Assembly: GCA_015066465.1 (NCBI GenBank) | Contig: SVOI01000021.1 | Coordinates: forward strand, 1 to 37,697 | From: Oscillospiraceae bacterium | GTDB lineage: Bacteria; Bacillota; Clostridia; Oscillospirales; Acutalibacteraceae | Length of the DNA stretch: 37,697 nt | Direction: 5' to 3' | In this document: in pieces, positions 15,169 through 22,167 of the stretch | Position numbering within the stretch: the first letter of the stretch is position 1 | Layout: every line of letters begins with the position of its first letter | The notes under the pieces: generated by a model | The model's input: only the letters and a program-made list of their open reading frames with translations | What the model was told of the DNA's origin: nothing | Databases searched by the model: none | Position numbers and translations under genes: made by a program

Positions 15169-15795
15169 ATGGTAAATGGTGTAATGGGTTATCAGACTTA
15201 TTATAATAACAACGAGTCTTTGTTAAGAGGCGTTGAGTCGGTTAATGAAGCAAAAGCAGTAGCTAAGGCTCAGGTGCCTGTAAAAGCCACCACTAATACT
15301 GCTGAAAATACTGCTGCGAATTATGGTGGCTTTAGTAAATCAAGTCACTTTGAAGGTAACGTTGTAGGCGTTGCTAATCAGCTTAATATGAGAAATTTAA
15401 GTGAAGATGAATTAGGTTTACTTAAAAAGCCTGACGATGTTAAATCTCCACAAGAGGTTTTTGAGGATGCTGAATGTAAAACCTGTGCTGAAAGAAAATA
15501 TCAGGATGGTTCAGATGACCCAGGTGTTTCATTTAAAACTGCGGCGCATATCTCACCAGACCAAGCGGCTGCTAAAGTAAGAAGTCACGAGTATGAGCAC
15601 GTAGTAAGAGAACAGGCAAAAGCCGAAAGGGAAGACAGAGAGGTTGTAAGCCAATCTGTGCAGTTACATACAAGCATCTGTCCTGAGTGTGGCAGAAGCT
15701 ATGTTTCAGGTGGCGTTACAAATACTGTAACTAAAGGTACAAGCGAGCCACAGCAAGAAACAGAAGCAAAACAAAATACAGGTGACGTAGAATAA
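15169..15795 (+). CDS. SprA-related putative zinc metalloprotease
   Basis: A 208-residue protein resembling the SprA-related / CJM1_0395 family. The core is CKTCAERKYQDGSDDPGVSF, followed by AHISPDQAAAKVRSHEYEHVVREQAKA. HEYEH fits the zincin HExxH motif. A late cysteine pair is in ICPECGRSYVSGG, so together with CKTC there are two C-x2-C pairs that may bind structural zinc. The N-terminal 90 residues are low complexity (many Ala, Asn, Thr) and there is no signal peptide. AAAGGATG lies before ATG 15169. It has its own promoter and terminator. Substrate unknown. Confidence 0.75.
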   Translation: MVNGVMGYQTYYNNNESLLRGVESVNEAKAVAKAQVPVKATTNTAENTAANYGGFSKSSHFEGNVVGVANQLNMRNLSEDELGLLKKPDDVKSPQEVFEDAECKTCAERKYQDGSDDPGVSFKTAAHISPDQAAAKVRSHEYEHVVREQAKAEREDREVVSQSVQLHTSICPECGRSYVSGGVTNTVTKGTSEPQQETEAKQNTGDVE

Positions 15796-15811
15796 ATTTC
15801 ATAATTTTATA

Positions 15812-15847
15812 ATGCTGGTTGAGTGTAAATTCAATCAGCATTTTTTT
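15812..15847 (+). terminator. Terminator after SprA-like gene
   Basis: Stem ATGCTGgTTGA / TCAAtCAGCAT with a short loop, then a run of seven T, 16 bases after the stop codon. Confidence 0.88.
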
Positions 15848-15848
15848 G

Positions 15849-15877
15849 TTTACAAATTAAGGTAATAGGTGTATAAT
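15849..15877 (+). promoter_or_regulatory. Promoter of mreB-like-polA-rimI-tsaD
   Basis: -35 TTTACA (15849-15854), 17-base spacer, -10 TATAAT (15872-15877), 46 bases before the mreB-like start and just after the previous terminator. Confidence 0.8.
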
Positions 15878-15922
15878 AATTGTTATATTTCTTGAAATCA
15901 CAAATGAAAGCGTGGTGTTATA

Positions 15923-16957
15923 ATGGTAGGTCTTAAAATCGGTCTTGATATTGGTACGGGTAGCGTTACTGCCGCTATTGAAGGCAAGGGGATTGTACTC
16001 TCTGAACCAGCAGTTTTAGCACTTGAAGCAGAAACTAACCGTGTTTTAGCAGCTGGTGAAGAAGCTCTTAATATGACCGGCAGATGCCCTGATGCTATAA
16101 AATTAGTTCGTCCACTTCTTTCTGGTGGTATAAGTGACCTTGAAAACAGTAAGCTTCTTTTAAGAACGTTTATTGAAAGAATCTGTAAAAATAAAATATT
16201 TAAGCCTACTGTTGCAGCCACAATGCCGGCAGGGCTTACTAACTTAGAAAAGCGAAATATTCTTTCTTGTATTTTAAATGCGGGGGCTGGTCGTGCAGTT
16301 TTAATCGAAGAGCCACTTGCCGCAGCACTTGGTACTGGTGTTATGTTAGATAAACCTTATGGCACTATGATTGTAAACGTAGGTGCAGGTACAACAAGTG
16401 TTGCAGTTGTTACTATGGGTAGCATTGCCGTTGCAAAAAGTGCAAAAATCGGTGGTGCTGATATGGATGAAAAAATCAAAGCATACCTTAAAGATAACCG
16501 TGGCGTTGCAGTTGGTAAATTAACAGCAGAAGAATTAAAAATTATTTTAGGTGGAGCAGAAATACGTGACGAATCAGTTGTTGCGATTTCTAAGGGCAAA
16601 GATATATCTGAAGGAATGCCAATGTTTTTTGAGGTTAACGCAACAGAAATTAATTTTGCTATAAGAGAATGTATAGATGAAATTGTTAAGGCTATAACAG
16701 AAGTGTTAGAGGTAACTCCACCAGAATTAGTAAGAGATATTACTGACGACGGCATTTTCCTTTGTGGTGGCGTTGCTGGTATGTATGGTCTTGATAAATT
16801 TATTGAGAAGCAGACTGGCATTAAAGTAAAAACACCAGGCAGAGAAACTGAAATTTCAGCTTTAGGGGCTTTGAGAACCTTAACTGAAGAAAAATATCTT
16901 CAGAATAACGGATATCACTTTGTAACACTTGAAACATTAGGAGTAAAATCACTATGA
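15923..16957 (+). CDS. Divergent MreB-like actin homologue
   Basis: A 344-residue protein that aligns by eye along the whole length of MreB/Mbl, the actin-like scaffold of cell-wall elongation. It has GLDIGTGSVTAAIEGKGIVLSEPAVLALE (phosphate 1), ATMPAGLTNLEKRNIL, VLIEEPLAAALGTG, the phosphate-2 loop VNVGAGTTSVAVV, and GIFLCGGVAGMYGLDKFIEKQTGI (adenosine loop). In standard MreB phosphate 2 reads DIGGGT; here the Asp is Asn, so ATP hydrolysis may be changed. The usual neighbours mreC and mreD are absent, and the gene overlaps polA by four bases. The start has no strong ribosome site. It could be a second, specialised MreB paralogue. Confidence 0.85.
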   Translation: MVGLKIGLDIGTGSVTAAIEGKGIVLSEPAVLALEAETNRVLAAGEEALNMTGRCPDAIKLVRPLLSGGISDLENSKLLLRTFIERICKNKIFKPTVAATMPAGLTNLEKRNILSCILNAGAGRAVLIEEPLAAALGTGVMLDKPYGTMIVNVGAGTTSVAVVTMGSIAVAKSAKIGGADMDEKIKAYLKDNRGVAVGKLTAEELKIILGGAEIRDESVVAISKGKDISEGMPMFFEVNATEINFAIRECIDEIVKAITEVLEVTPPELVRDITDDGIFLCGGVAGMYGLDKFIEKQTGIKVKTPGRETEISALGALRTLTEEKYLQNNGYHFVTLETLGVKSL

Positions 16958-19578
16958 AATTACTTGTTATTGACGGCAACTCAATATTAAACAGAGCCTA
17001 TTATGGCGTAAGATTGCTTTCTACAAAAGACGGCAGATTTACAAATGGTATTTATGGCTTTTTAAATATTTTCCTTTCTTTACTTTCGAATTACGAGCCA
17101 GATTCAGTTGCTATTGCTTTTGACTTAAAAGCACCAACATTCCGTCATAAAATGTACTCGGAATATAAAGCGGGTAGAAAACCAGCACCGAGAGAATTAG
17201 TTGAGCAGTTTGCACCTTTAAAAGAATTACTCACAGCTTTAGGTTACACAGTAGTTGAAAAAGAGGGCTATGAAGCAGACGATATTTTAGGTACACTTTC
17301 AGCTTCTTGTAAAGAGGGCGATTTTTGTTATATTGCAACAGGCGACAGAGATTCTTTGCAGTTAGTAAGCGAAAATGTTAACGTTGTACTTGCTTCAACA
17401 AAAGCAGGTCAACCAGTTTCAACCCTTTATGATATAGAAAAAATTAAAGAAGAATATAAGGTAACACCAAAACAGCTTATTGATGTAAAAGCAATTCAGG
17501 GTGATTCTTCTGACAATATCCCAGGTGTTCAGGGTATCGGACCTAAAGGGGCTATTGATTTAATAAGTCAGTTTGGTTCTATTGAAAATATTTATGAGAA
17601 TTTAGAGAATTTAGATATAAAGGCTGGTACAAAGGTTAAGCTTGAAACATCAAAAGAAAGTGCATTTTTAAGTAAAAACTTAGGTACTATTTGCCTCGAA
17701 GCACCAATAAACACAAATTTAGAGGATTATAAAATCAAATCACCAGATAAAGATTTAGCAAAACGTCTTTTTGCATCTTTAGAAATGTTCAAGCACATTA
17801 AACGCTTTAATCTTGATGAAGACACCGAAAATGCAACAGATACGGCAACACCTACCAAAGAGATTGACGTGTTTACTGTAGATGATTATGCTTCTTTTTT
17901 AGACGAGCTTAAAAGTGTCGGTGAAGCGTATTTTGTTACTAAATACAACGATGGTGGAATTGAGTATTTCTTTTTTAAAACAGATAAAGGTGTTGCCGTA
18001 TCTGAAAATGCAGACTTTATGTTTATGAGTTTTGCAAAAGAGTTTTTAGAAGATGAAAAAATTGCAAAATTTACAGACAATGCCAAGTATTTATATGCTT
18101 TTTGTGAGATTAACGGCATAGAGCCACAGAATATAAAATTAGATACATCTCTTGCAGGCTATCTGCTTAACCCTAATTCATCAGATTACAGCGTTTCTGC
18201 TTTAAGTGAAGTGTATAATCTTGAAAAAGTAAAAGTTAAAACAGATGATGAAAACTTGCTTTCAATTTATGAAGAAGAAAAAGAGTTTATAAAACAAGCG
18301 GCTGTAATGAAAGCTTTATCTTTAAAGCTTATGAGTGATATTACAGAAAACAGTCAGGAAAAGCTTCTTTATGAAATAGAAATTCCACTTTCAAGAGTTT
18401 TAGCTTCTATGGAAAGAGAAGGCTTTTCTGTTGACAGAGATGGCATTGTTTCTTATGGCGAAAAGTTAGCAAATGTTATTGAAGTAAAGCTTTCTAACAT
18501 TTATGCTTTAGCTGGGTGTGAATTTAACGTTAACTCACCAAAGCAATTAGGCGAAGTGCTCTTTTCAGAAGATAAGCTCAATTTACCACACCAGAAAAAG
18601 ACGAAGAGTGGTTATTCTACAAATGCAGAGGTGCTTGAATTCTTAAAAGATAAGCACCCTATAATTCCTGAGATTTTAGAATACAGAACTCTCAGTAAAT
18701 TAAAATCAACTTATTGTGATGGTCTTTTAAAGGTTATTGATAATGATGGCAGAATTCACTCAACCTTAAACCAGACAGAAACAAGAACAGGCAGAATTTC
18801 GTCAACCGAGCCAAATTTACAGAATATTCCTGTAAGAACTGAATTGGGCAGAGAATTAAGAAGATTTTTCAACGCTAAAGACGGCTTCGTTTTAGTTGAT
18901 GCCGACTACTCACAAATTGAATTAAGAGTTCTTGCAAGTATGGCAGAAGATGAAATAATGAAAAAAGCATTCATAGAAAATCTTGATATTCATACTGCAA
19001 CGGCTTCTCAGGTTTTCTCAGTTCCTATGGATGAAGTTACAAGTGATGACAGAAGAAAGGCTAAGGCTGTAAACTTCGGTATAGTTTATGGCATAGGGGC
19101 TTTTAGTCTTTCAAATGATATTGGCACTTCGGTGCAGGAAGCTGACAGATATATTAAAGGCTACCTTGCAAATTATTCTGGCGTTGCAGCATTTATGGAA
19201 AAATGCAAGTCGGATGCAAAATCAAAAGGTTACGCCGAGACTGTTTTTGGCAGACGTAGATATTTACCAGAGCTTACTTCGTCAAATGCAAATCTTCGTA
19301 ATTTTGGCGAAAGAGTAGCTATGAATATGCCGATTCAGGGGACAGCGGCAGATATTATTAAAATAGCAATGATTAAAGTGTGGGAACGTCTTAAAAGAGA
19401 GGTTCCTGAGGCACATTTAATTATGCAGGTACACGACGAATTGATTATTGAAGCACCCCAAAGTAAGCAGGAGGAAGTTTCACTTCTTTTAAAACAAGAA
19501 ATGGAAAATGCGGTCACAATGAGCGTTCCTTTTATAGCGGACGTTAATTGTGGTAAAACATGGTATGATGCAAAATGA
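16954..19578 (+). CDS. polA: DNA polymerase I (5' nuclease and polymerase; no proofreading site)
   Basis: An 874-residue family-A polymerase for Okazaki-fragment processing and repair. The 5' nuclease (1-290) shows YEADDILGTLS, GDRDSLQLV and GDSSDNIPGVQGIGPKGA. The 3'-5' exonuclease-like domain (about 295-450) lacks the D-x-E pair; the place where it belongs reads AYFVTKYNDGG, and the second motif reads NAKYLYAF. It should not proofread, as is common in Firmicutes. The polymerase domain has motif A VDADYSQIELR (about 648), motif B RRKAKAVNFGIVYG (about 701) and motif C HDELIIEA (about 827). It overlaps the mreB-like stop and the rimI start by four bases each. Confidence 0.97.
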   Translation: MKLLVIDGNSILNRAYYGVRLLSTKDGRFTNGIYGFLNIFLSLLSNYEPDSVAIAFDLKAPTFRHKMYSEYKAGRKPAPRELVEQFAPLKELLTALGYTVVEKEGYEADDILGTLSASCKEGDFCYIATGDRDSLQLVSENVNVVLASTKAGQPVSTLYDIEKIKEEYKVTPKQLIDVKAIQGDSSDNIPGVQGIGPKGAIDLISQFGSIENIYENLENLDIKAGTKVKLETSKESAFLSKNLGTICLEAPINTNLEDYKIKSPDKDLAKRLFASLEMFKHIKRFNLDEDTENATDTATPTKEIDVFTVDDYASFLDELKSVGEAYFVTKYNDGGIEYFFFKTDKGVAVSENADFMFMSFAKEFLEDEKIAKFTDNAKYLYAFCEINGIEPQNIKLDTSLAGYLLNPNSSDYSVSALSEVYNLEKVKVKTDDENLLSIYEEEKEFIKQAAVMKALSLKLMSDITENSQEKLLYEIEIPLSRVLASMEREGFSVDRDGIVSYGEKLANVIEVKLSNIYALAGCEFNVNSPKQLGEVLFSEDKLNLPHQKKTKSGYSTNAEVLEFLKDKHPIIPEILEYRTLSKLKSTYCDGLLKVIDNDGRIHSTLNQTETRTGRISSTEPNLQNIPVRTELGRELRRFFNAKDGFVLVDADYSQIELRVLASMAEDEIMKKAFIENLDIHTATASQVFSVPMDEVTSDDRRKAKAVNFGIVYGIGAFSLSNDIGTSVQEADRYIKGYLANYSGVAAFMEKCKSDAKSKGYAETVFGRRRYLPELTSSNANLRNFGERVAMNMPIQGTAADIIKIAMIKVWERLKREVPEAHLIMQVHDELIIEAPQSKQEEVSLLLKQEMENAVTMSVPFIADVNCGKTWYDAK

Positions 19579-20033
19579 TTAATGATATAAAAATTGTTCC
19601 GATGGATGAAAGCCATTTAAAAGATTTAGTGTTACTTGAAAAACAATGTTTTTCTGTTCCGTGGAGTGAAAATGCTTTAAGAGCAGAATTAGAAAAAGAA
19701 AATTCAAGATTTTTTGTCGCTATTACAAAAGATGAGGTTTCAGGCTACATTGGTGCAAATAATGTGTTAGGCGAGGTTTATATTGACAATATAGCCGTCT
19801 TTTACAATTATCGTGAGTTCGGTGTTGGTACGGCTCTTTTAAAACATCTTATAAACGTTTCAAAAGAAGAGAATTGTGATTTTCTTACCTTGGAGGTTCG
19901 TGTCAGTAATAAACCAGCAAGAAAGCTCTATGAAAAATTAGGATTTAAAGAGGTTGGCTTAAGAAAGAATTTTTATGACCAACCAAGAGAAGACGGAATT
20001 ATTTATACTTTATATTTAGGTGAAGATAAATGA
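19575..20033 (+). CDS. rimI: Ribosomal protein S18 alanine N-acetyltransferase
   Basis: A 152-residue GNAT enzyme of the RimI family. Marks are VLLEKQCFSVPWSENALRAE at the N terminus, VYIDNIAVFYNYREFGVGTALLKHLI with the R-x-x-G-x-G/T CoA loop, LEVRVSNKPARKLYEKLGFKEVGLRKNFY and the terminal EDGIIYTLYL, all usual for RimI. It overlaps both polA and tsaD by four bases. Many bacteria keep rimI beside tsaD and tsaB; no tsaB is in this window. The likely substrate gene rpsR lies 5.7 kb upstream. Confidence 0.92.
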   Translation: MINDIKIVPMDESHLKDLVLLEKQCFSVPWSENALRAELEKENSRFFVAITKDEVSGYIGANNVLGEVYIDNIAVFYNYREFGVGTALLKHLINVSKEENCDFLTLEVRVSNKPARKLYEKLGFKEVGLRKNFYDQPREDGIIYTLYLGEDK

Positions 20034-21040
20034 AGATTTTAAGTATAGAAAGTAGCTGTGATGAAACTGCTGCAGCGGTAGTTGAAGATGGAAGACGTGT
20101 TCTTTCAAATATAGTTGCAAGTCAGGTTGAAGAGCATAAAATTTATGGTGGTGTTGTGCCAGAAATTGCTTCACGCCGTCACGTTGAAGCAATAAGTGGT
20201 GTTGTTAAAAATGCTCTTAGTGAAGCAAACTGCAGTTTAGATGATATTGATGCTATTGCAGTAACTTATGCACCAGGGTTAATTGGCGCACTTTTAGTTG
20301 GTGTAAATTACGCTAAGGGTCTTTCGTTTGCAACAGGTAAGCCACTTGTTCCTGTTCATCATTTACGCTCACATATTGCGGCTAACTATTTAACAAACGA
20401 AGAATTAAAACCACCATTTTTAGCACTTGTAGTGTCAGGTGGTCACAGTCATATTGTGAACGTTAAAAGCTATACAGAATTTGAAGTTATTGGCAGAACT
20501 CGTGACGATGCGGCAGGGGAAGCTATGGACAAAGCCGCAAGAACTGTTGGTCTTCCATACCCTGGTGGTGTTAATTTAGATAAGATTTCACAAAATGGTG
20601 ATGAGAGTAAATATAAATTCCCGACACCACATCTTTCTACTGGTAAATATGATTTCAGTTTTTCGGGGCTTAAAACTTTTGCTGTTAACTTGGTACATAA
20701 CGCTTCACAAAAGGGTGAAGAGGTAAGTGCCGAAGACCTTGGAGCTTCATTTATTAAAACTGTTACAGATATTTTAACAAAAAACACAATGTCGGCGGCT
20801 AAAGACTTGGGTGCAACTCAGATTGTTTTAGCTGGTGGCGTTTCAGCAAACTCAAGACTTCGTAAAAAAATGGCAGAAGAATGTGAGAAAAACGGCTTTT
20901 CTCTTTTTATGCCAGAACTTAAATACTGTGGTGACAATGCCGCTATGGTAGGCGCTCAGGGTTACTATGAATTTTTAAGTGGTAAAAGAGCTGGTATGGA
21001 CCTTAATGCAGTTGCTTCGATGAGTATTACAGAAGAGTGA
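20030..21040 (+). CDS. tsaD: tRNA N6-threonylcarbamoyladenosine transferase subunit TsaD
   Basis: A 336-residue Kae1/TsaD ATPase-fold protein that moves the threonylcarbamoyl group onto A37 of ANN-decoding tRNAs. It has ILSIESSCDETAAAVVEDG, VVPEIASRRHVEAI, the metal site VPVHHLRSHIAANYL, LVVSGGHSH, GEAMDKAARTVGLPYPGG and GDNAAMVGAQGYYEF. Length and motifs are complete. It is the last gene of the mreB-like-polA-rimI-tsaD operon; a terminator comes only at about 21337, after a 216-bp repeat element. Confidence 0.97.
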   Translation: MKILSIESSCDETAAAVVEDGRRVLSNIVASQVEEHKIYGGVVPEIASRRHVEAISGVVKNALSEANCSLDDIDAIAVTYAPGLIGALLVGVNYAKGLSFATGKPLVPVHHLRSHIAANYLTNEELKPPFLALVVSGGHSHIVNVKSYTEFEVIGRTRDDAAGEAMDKAARTVGLPYPGGVNLDKISQNGDESKYKFPTPHLSTGKYDFSFSGLKTFAVNLVHNASQKGEEVSAEDLGASFIKTVTDILTKNTMSAAKDLGATQIVLAGGVSANSRLRKKMAEECEKNGFSLFMPELKYCGDNAAMVGAQGYYEFLSGKRAGMDLNAVASMSITEE

Positions 21041-21050
21041 TGAGTGCAAA

Positions 21051-21078
21051 GTGCTGAGTGCTGAGTGCTGAGTGCTGA
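21051..21078. repeat. Heptamer tandem repeat (GTGCTGA x4)
   Basis: Four perfect GTGCTGA units 10 bases after the tsaD stop, followed by TTTCGGAAGCCTTACGGCTT (21080-21099). The reverse complement of the repeat returns at 21484-21500, so the two sets face each other around the 216-bp element. Confidence 0.9.
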
Positions 21079-21100
21079 GTTTCGGAAGCCTTACGGCTTG

Positions 21101-21316
21101 ATTATAATGATTGTAATTAGTCGAAACGCAGTTGCGTTTCGTAAAAGCCGATTTTATCGGCTTTTAACAAAATTGTTTTTCATAAACACAATTTTGTATT
21201 ACAGTCATTGAAAGGAATATAGTCGAATTTTCAAAGAAAATTCGATACCAAATATATGATTTGGTATCGAAACAGTGTAATTTTACACTGTTTCGACTAA
21301 CTATAATCGTTATAAT
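21101..21316. mobile_element. 216-bp MITE-like palindromic element, copy 1
   Basis: Terminal inverted repeats of about 27 bp (left ATTATAATGATTGTAATTAG; three mismatches to the right end) enclose six perfect or near-perfect hairpins. These are GAAACGCA/TGCGTTTC, AAAAGCCGAT/ATCGGCTTTT, ACAAAATTGT/ACAATTTTGT, TCGAATTTTC/GAAAATTCGA, ATACCAAAT/ATTTGGTAT and GAAACAGTGTAA/TTACACTGTTTC. It carries no open frame. A second copy at 29729-29944 differs at one base only, implying recent movement or gene conversion. Confidence 0.85.
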
Positions 21317-21336
21317 TATTAATCTATAATGAAAAC

Positions 21337-21385
21337 AAATTCTATCATTTTTAGTTTACGAAAAACTTTAAATGATAGAATTTTT
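21337..21385 (+). terminator. Terminator downstream of tsaD
   Basis: Stem AAATTCTATCATTT/AAATGATAGAATTT with an inner TAGTTT/AAAACT part, then TTATAT. It resembles the terminator after the amidase gene at 27084, which uses the same TATCATTT/AAATGATA core. Weak T tail. Confidence 0.65.
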
Positions 21386-21483
21386 ATATTTGATATTTAA
21401 TTCTTACTAATTAAAATTACTATAAATGAAAAGATTAATTAATTGTTATAAGCAATTATTATAATAGCGTTGCAGACCATTAA

Positions 21484-21500
21484 CTCAGCACTCAGCACTT
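21484..21500. repeat. Inverted heptamer repeat (TCAGCAC x2)
   Basis: CTCAGCACTCAGCACTT is the reverse complement of the GTGCTGA array at 21051-21078, forming a facing pair 400 bp apart. Confidence 0.85.
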
Positions 21501-21623
21501 TTTCAATTTTCAACCAATATTACAATTATACGAATATAAATACACTTTAAGATTAACAAAGACTAAAAAAAGTACAAAAAAATGTCATTTTAAGTCAAAA
21601 AATAATCGTTTATTGAAAAGTGG

Positions 21624-21652
21624 TTACATAAAAAGGAAAATTATGTTAGAAT
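21624..21652 (+). promoter_or_regulatory. Promoter of the candidate small RNA
   Basis: -35 TTACAT (21624-21629), 17-base spacer, -10 TAGAAT (21647-21652). Transcription would begin close to 21659, exactly at the first helix of the structured region. Confidence 0.6.
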
Positions 21653-21657
21653 ACAGA

Positions 21658-21804
21658 TGCTGAGTGGTTCTCACACCAATCACTTAGCTGGTTTTATGAA
21701 AACCATAGGGGGAGGGATATATTTTAGTATCCCTTAAAAAAATCACAGAATCAGGTTTTGCAGTATACACTGCTTTCGCTTCTTTCCTGATTCTGTGTTT
21801 TTTT
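21658..21804 (+). ncRNA. Candidate free-standing structured small RNA (about 147 nt)
   Basis: Between a promoter and a strong terminator lies a compact run of helices: CTGAGTG/CACTTAG (one G-T pair) closing a GGT/ACC hairpin, then TGGTTTT-atg-AAAACCA, then a purine stretch GGGGGAGGGATA whose end pairs with TATCCC, then the terminator stem. No ribosome site or plausible open frame is inside. I could not match it to tmRNA, SRP RNA, 6S RNA, RNase P or a riboswitch class I know. It could be a trans-acting RNA or an attenuator for the lipoprotein gene at 22168, though a 277-bp palindromic element lies between. Confidence 0.6.
21744..21804 (+). terminator. Strong terminator ending the candidate small RNA
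   Basis: Twelve-pair stem CACAGAATCAGG (21744-21755) / CCTGATTCTGTG (21786-21797) with an inner GCAGT/ACTGC hairpin, followed by seven T. Confidence 0.92.
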
Positions 21805-21879
21805 ATTTTTTTAGCTTCTGCTATTTCTGATGTTGAAATTTGTCGAAGTGTGTTGTATTATTACTGTATCAATTTTGTT

Positions 21880-22156
21880 TAGAGCGAATGTATTCGAACC
21901 AGATATGGTTTAATACAGTTACTTTTCCCTGTAACATCGTTAAAACTCTTGAAATACGTCAGTATTCCTGCGAGTTTTGCCTTGTTACAGAAAAAATTGC
22001 CAAGGATTAAACTTCGCAGAACCTGAAATGTCCGAGTTTACGTGCATTTTGGATTACATTTACGAAGGAATACTCTCGTATTTCAAGACAAAAAAATATA
22101 AAAGGTGCGTGAAATCGGACATTTAAGGCATATTTGGTTCGAATACACTCACTCTA
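21880..22156. mobile_element. 277-bp palindromic element with long terminal inverted repeats
   Basis: The ends TAGAGCGAATGTATTCGAAC (21880-21899) and the matching right arm (to 22156) form an imperfect inverted repeat of about 28 bp, bounded by TA on both sides. Inside is a three-tier nested stem: 21908-21914 with 22006-22012, 21929-21935 with 21984-21990, and 21942-21948 with 21972-21978. There are two further long-range pairings: 21948-21968 with 22067-22087, and 22022-22035 with 22115-22128. The last two cross each other in order. No open frame. It could be a MITE with TA target sites or a large structured RNA in the lipoprotein leader. Confidence 0.6.
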
Positions 22157-22167
22157 GGAGTTTTACA

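Noticed and set aside
16357-16821. 154-aa open frame antisense to the mreB-like gene
   Set aside because: It is a reverse-strand shadow of a well-supported gene and has no ribosome site or recognisable family.
21658-21804. tmRNA, SRP RNA, 6S RNA or a known riboswitch
   Set aside because: None of the conserved cores that I can recall (for example GGAAGGAAGCAGCC of SRP RNA or a T-box) is present.
22105-22167. Longer start of the lipoprotein gene at a GTG upstream
   Set aside because: It would begin inside the palindromic element and put 21 polar residues before the signal peptide; TTG 22168 has TAGGAG at good spacing.
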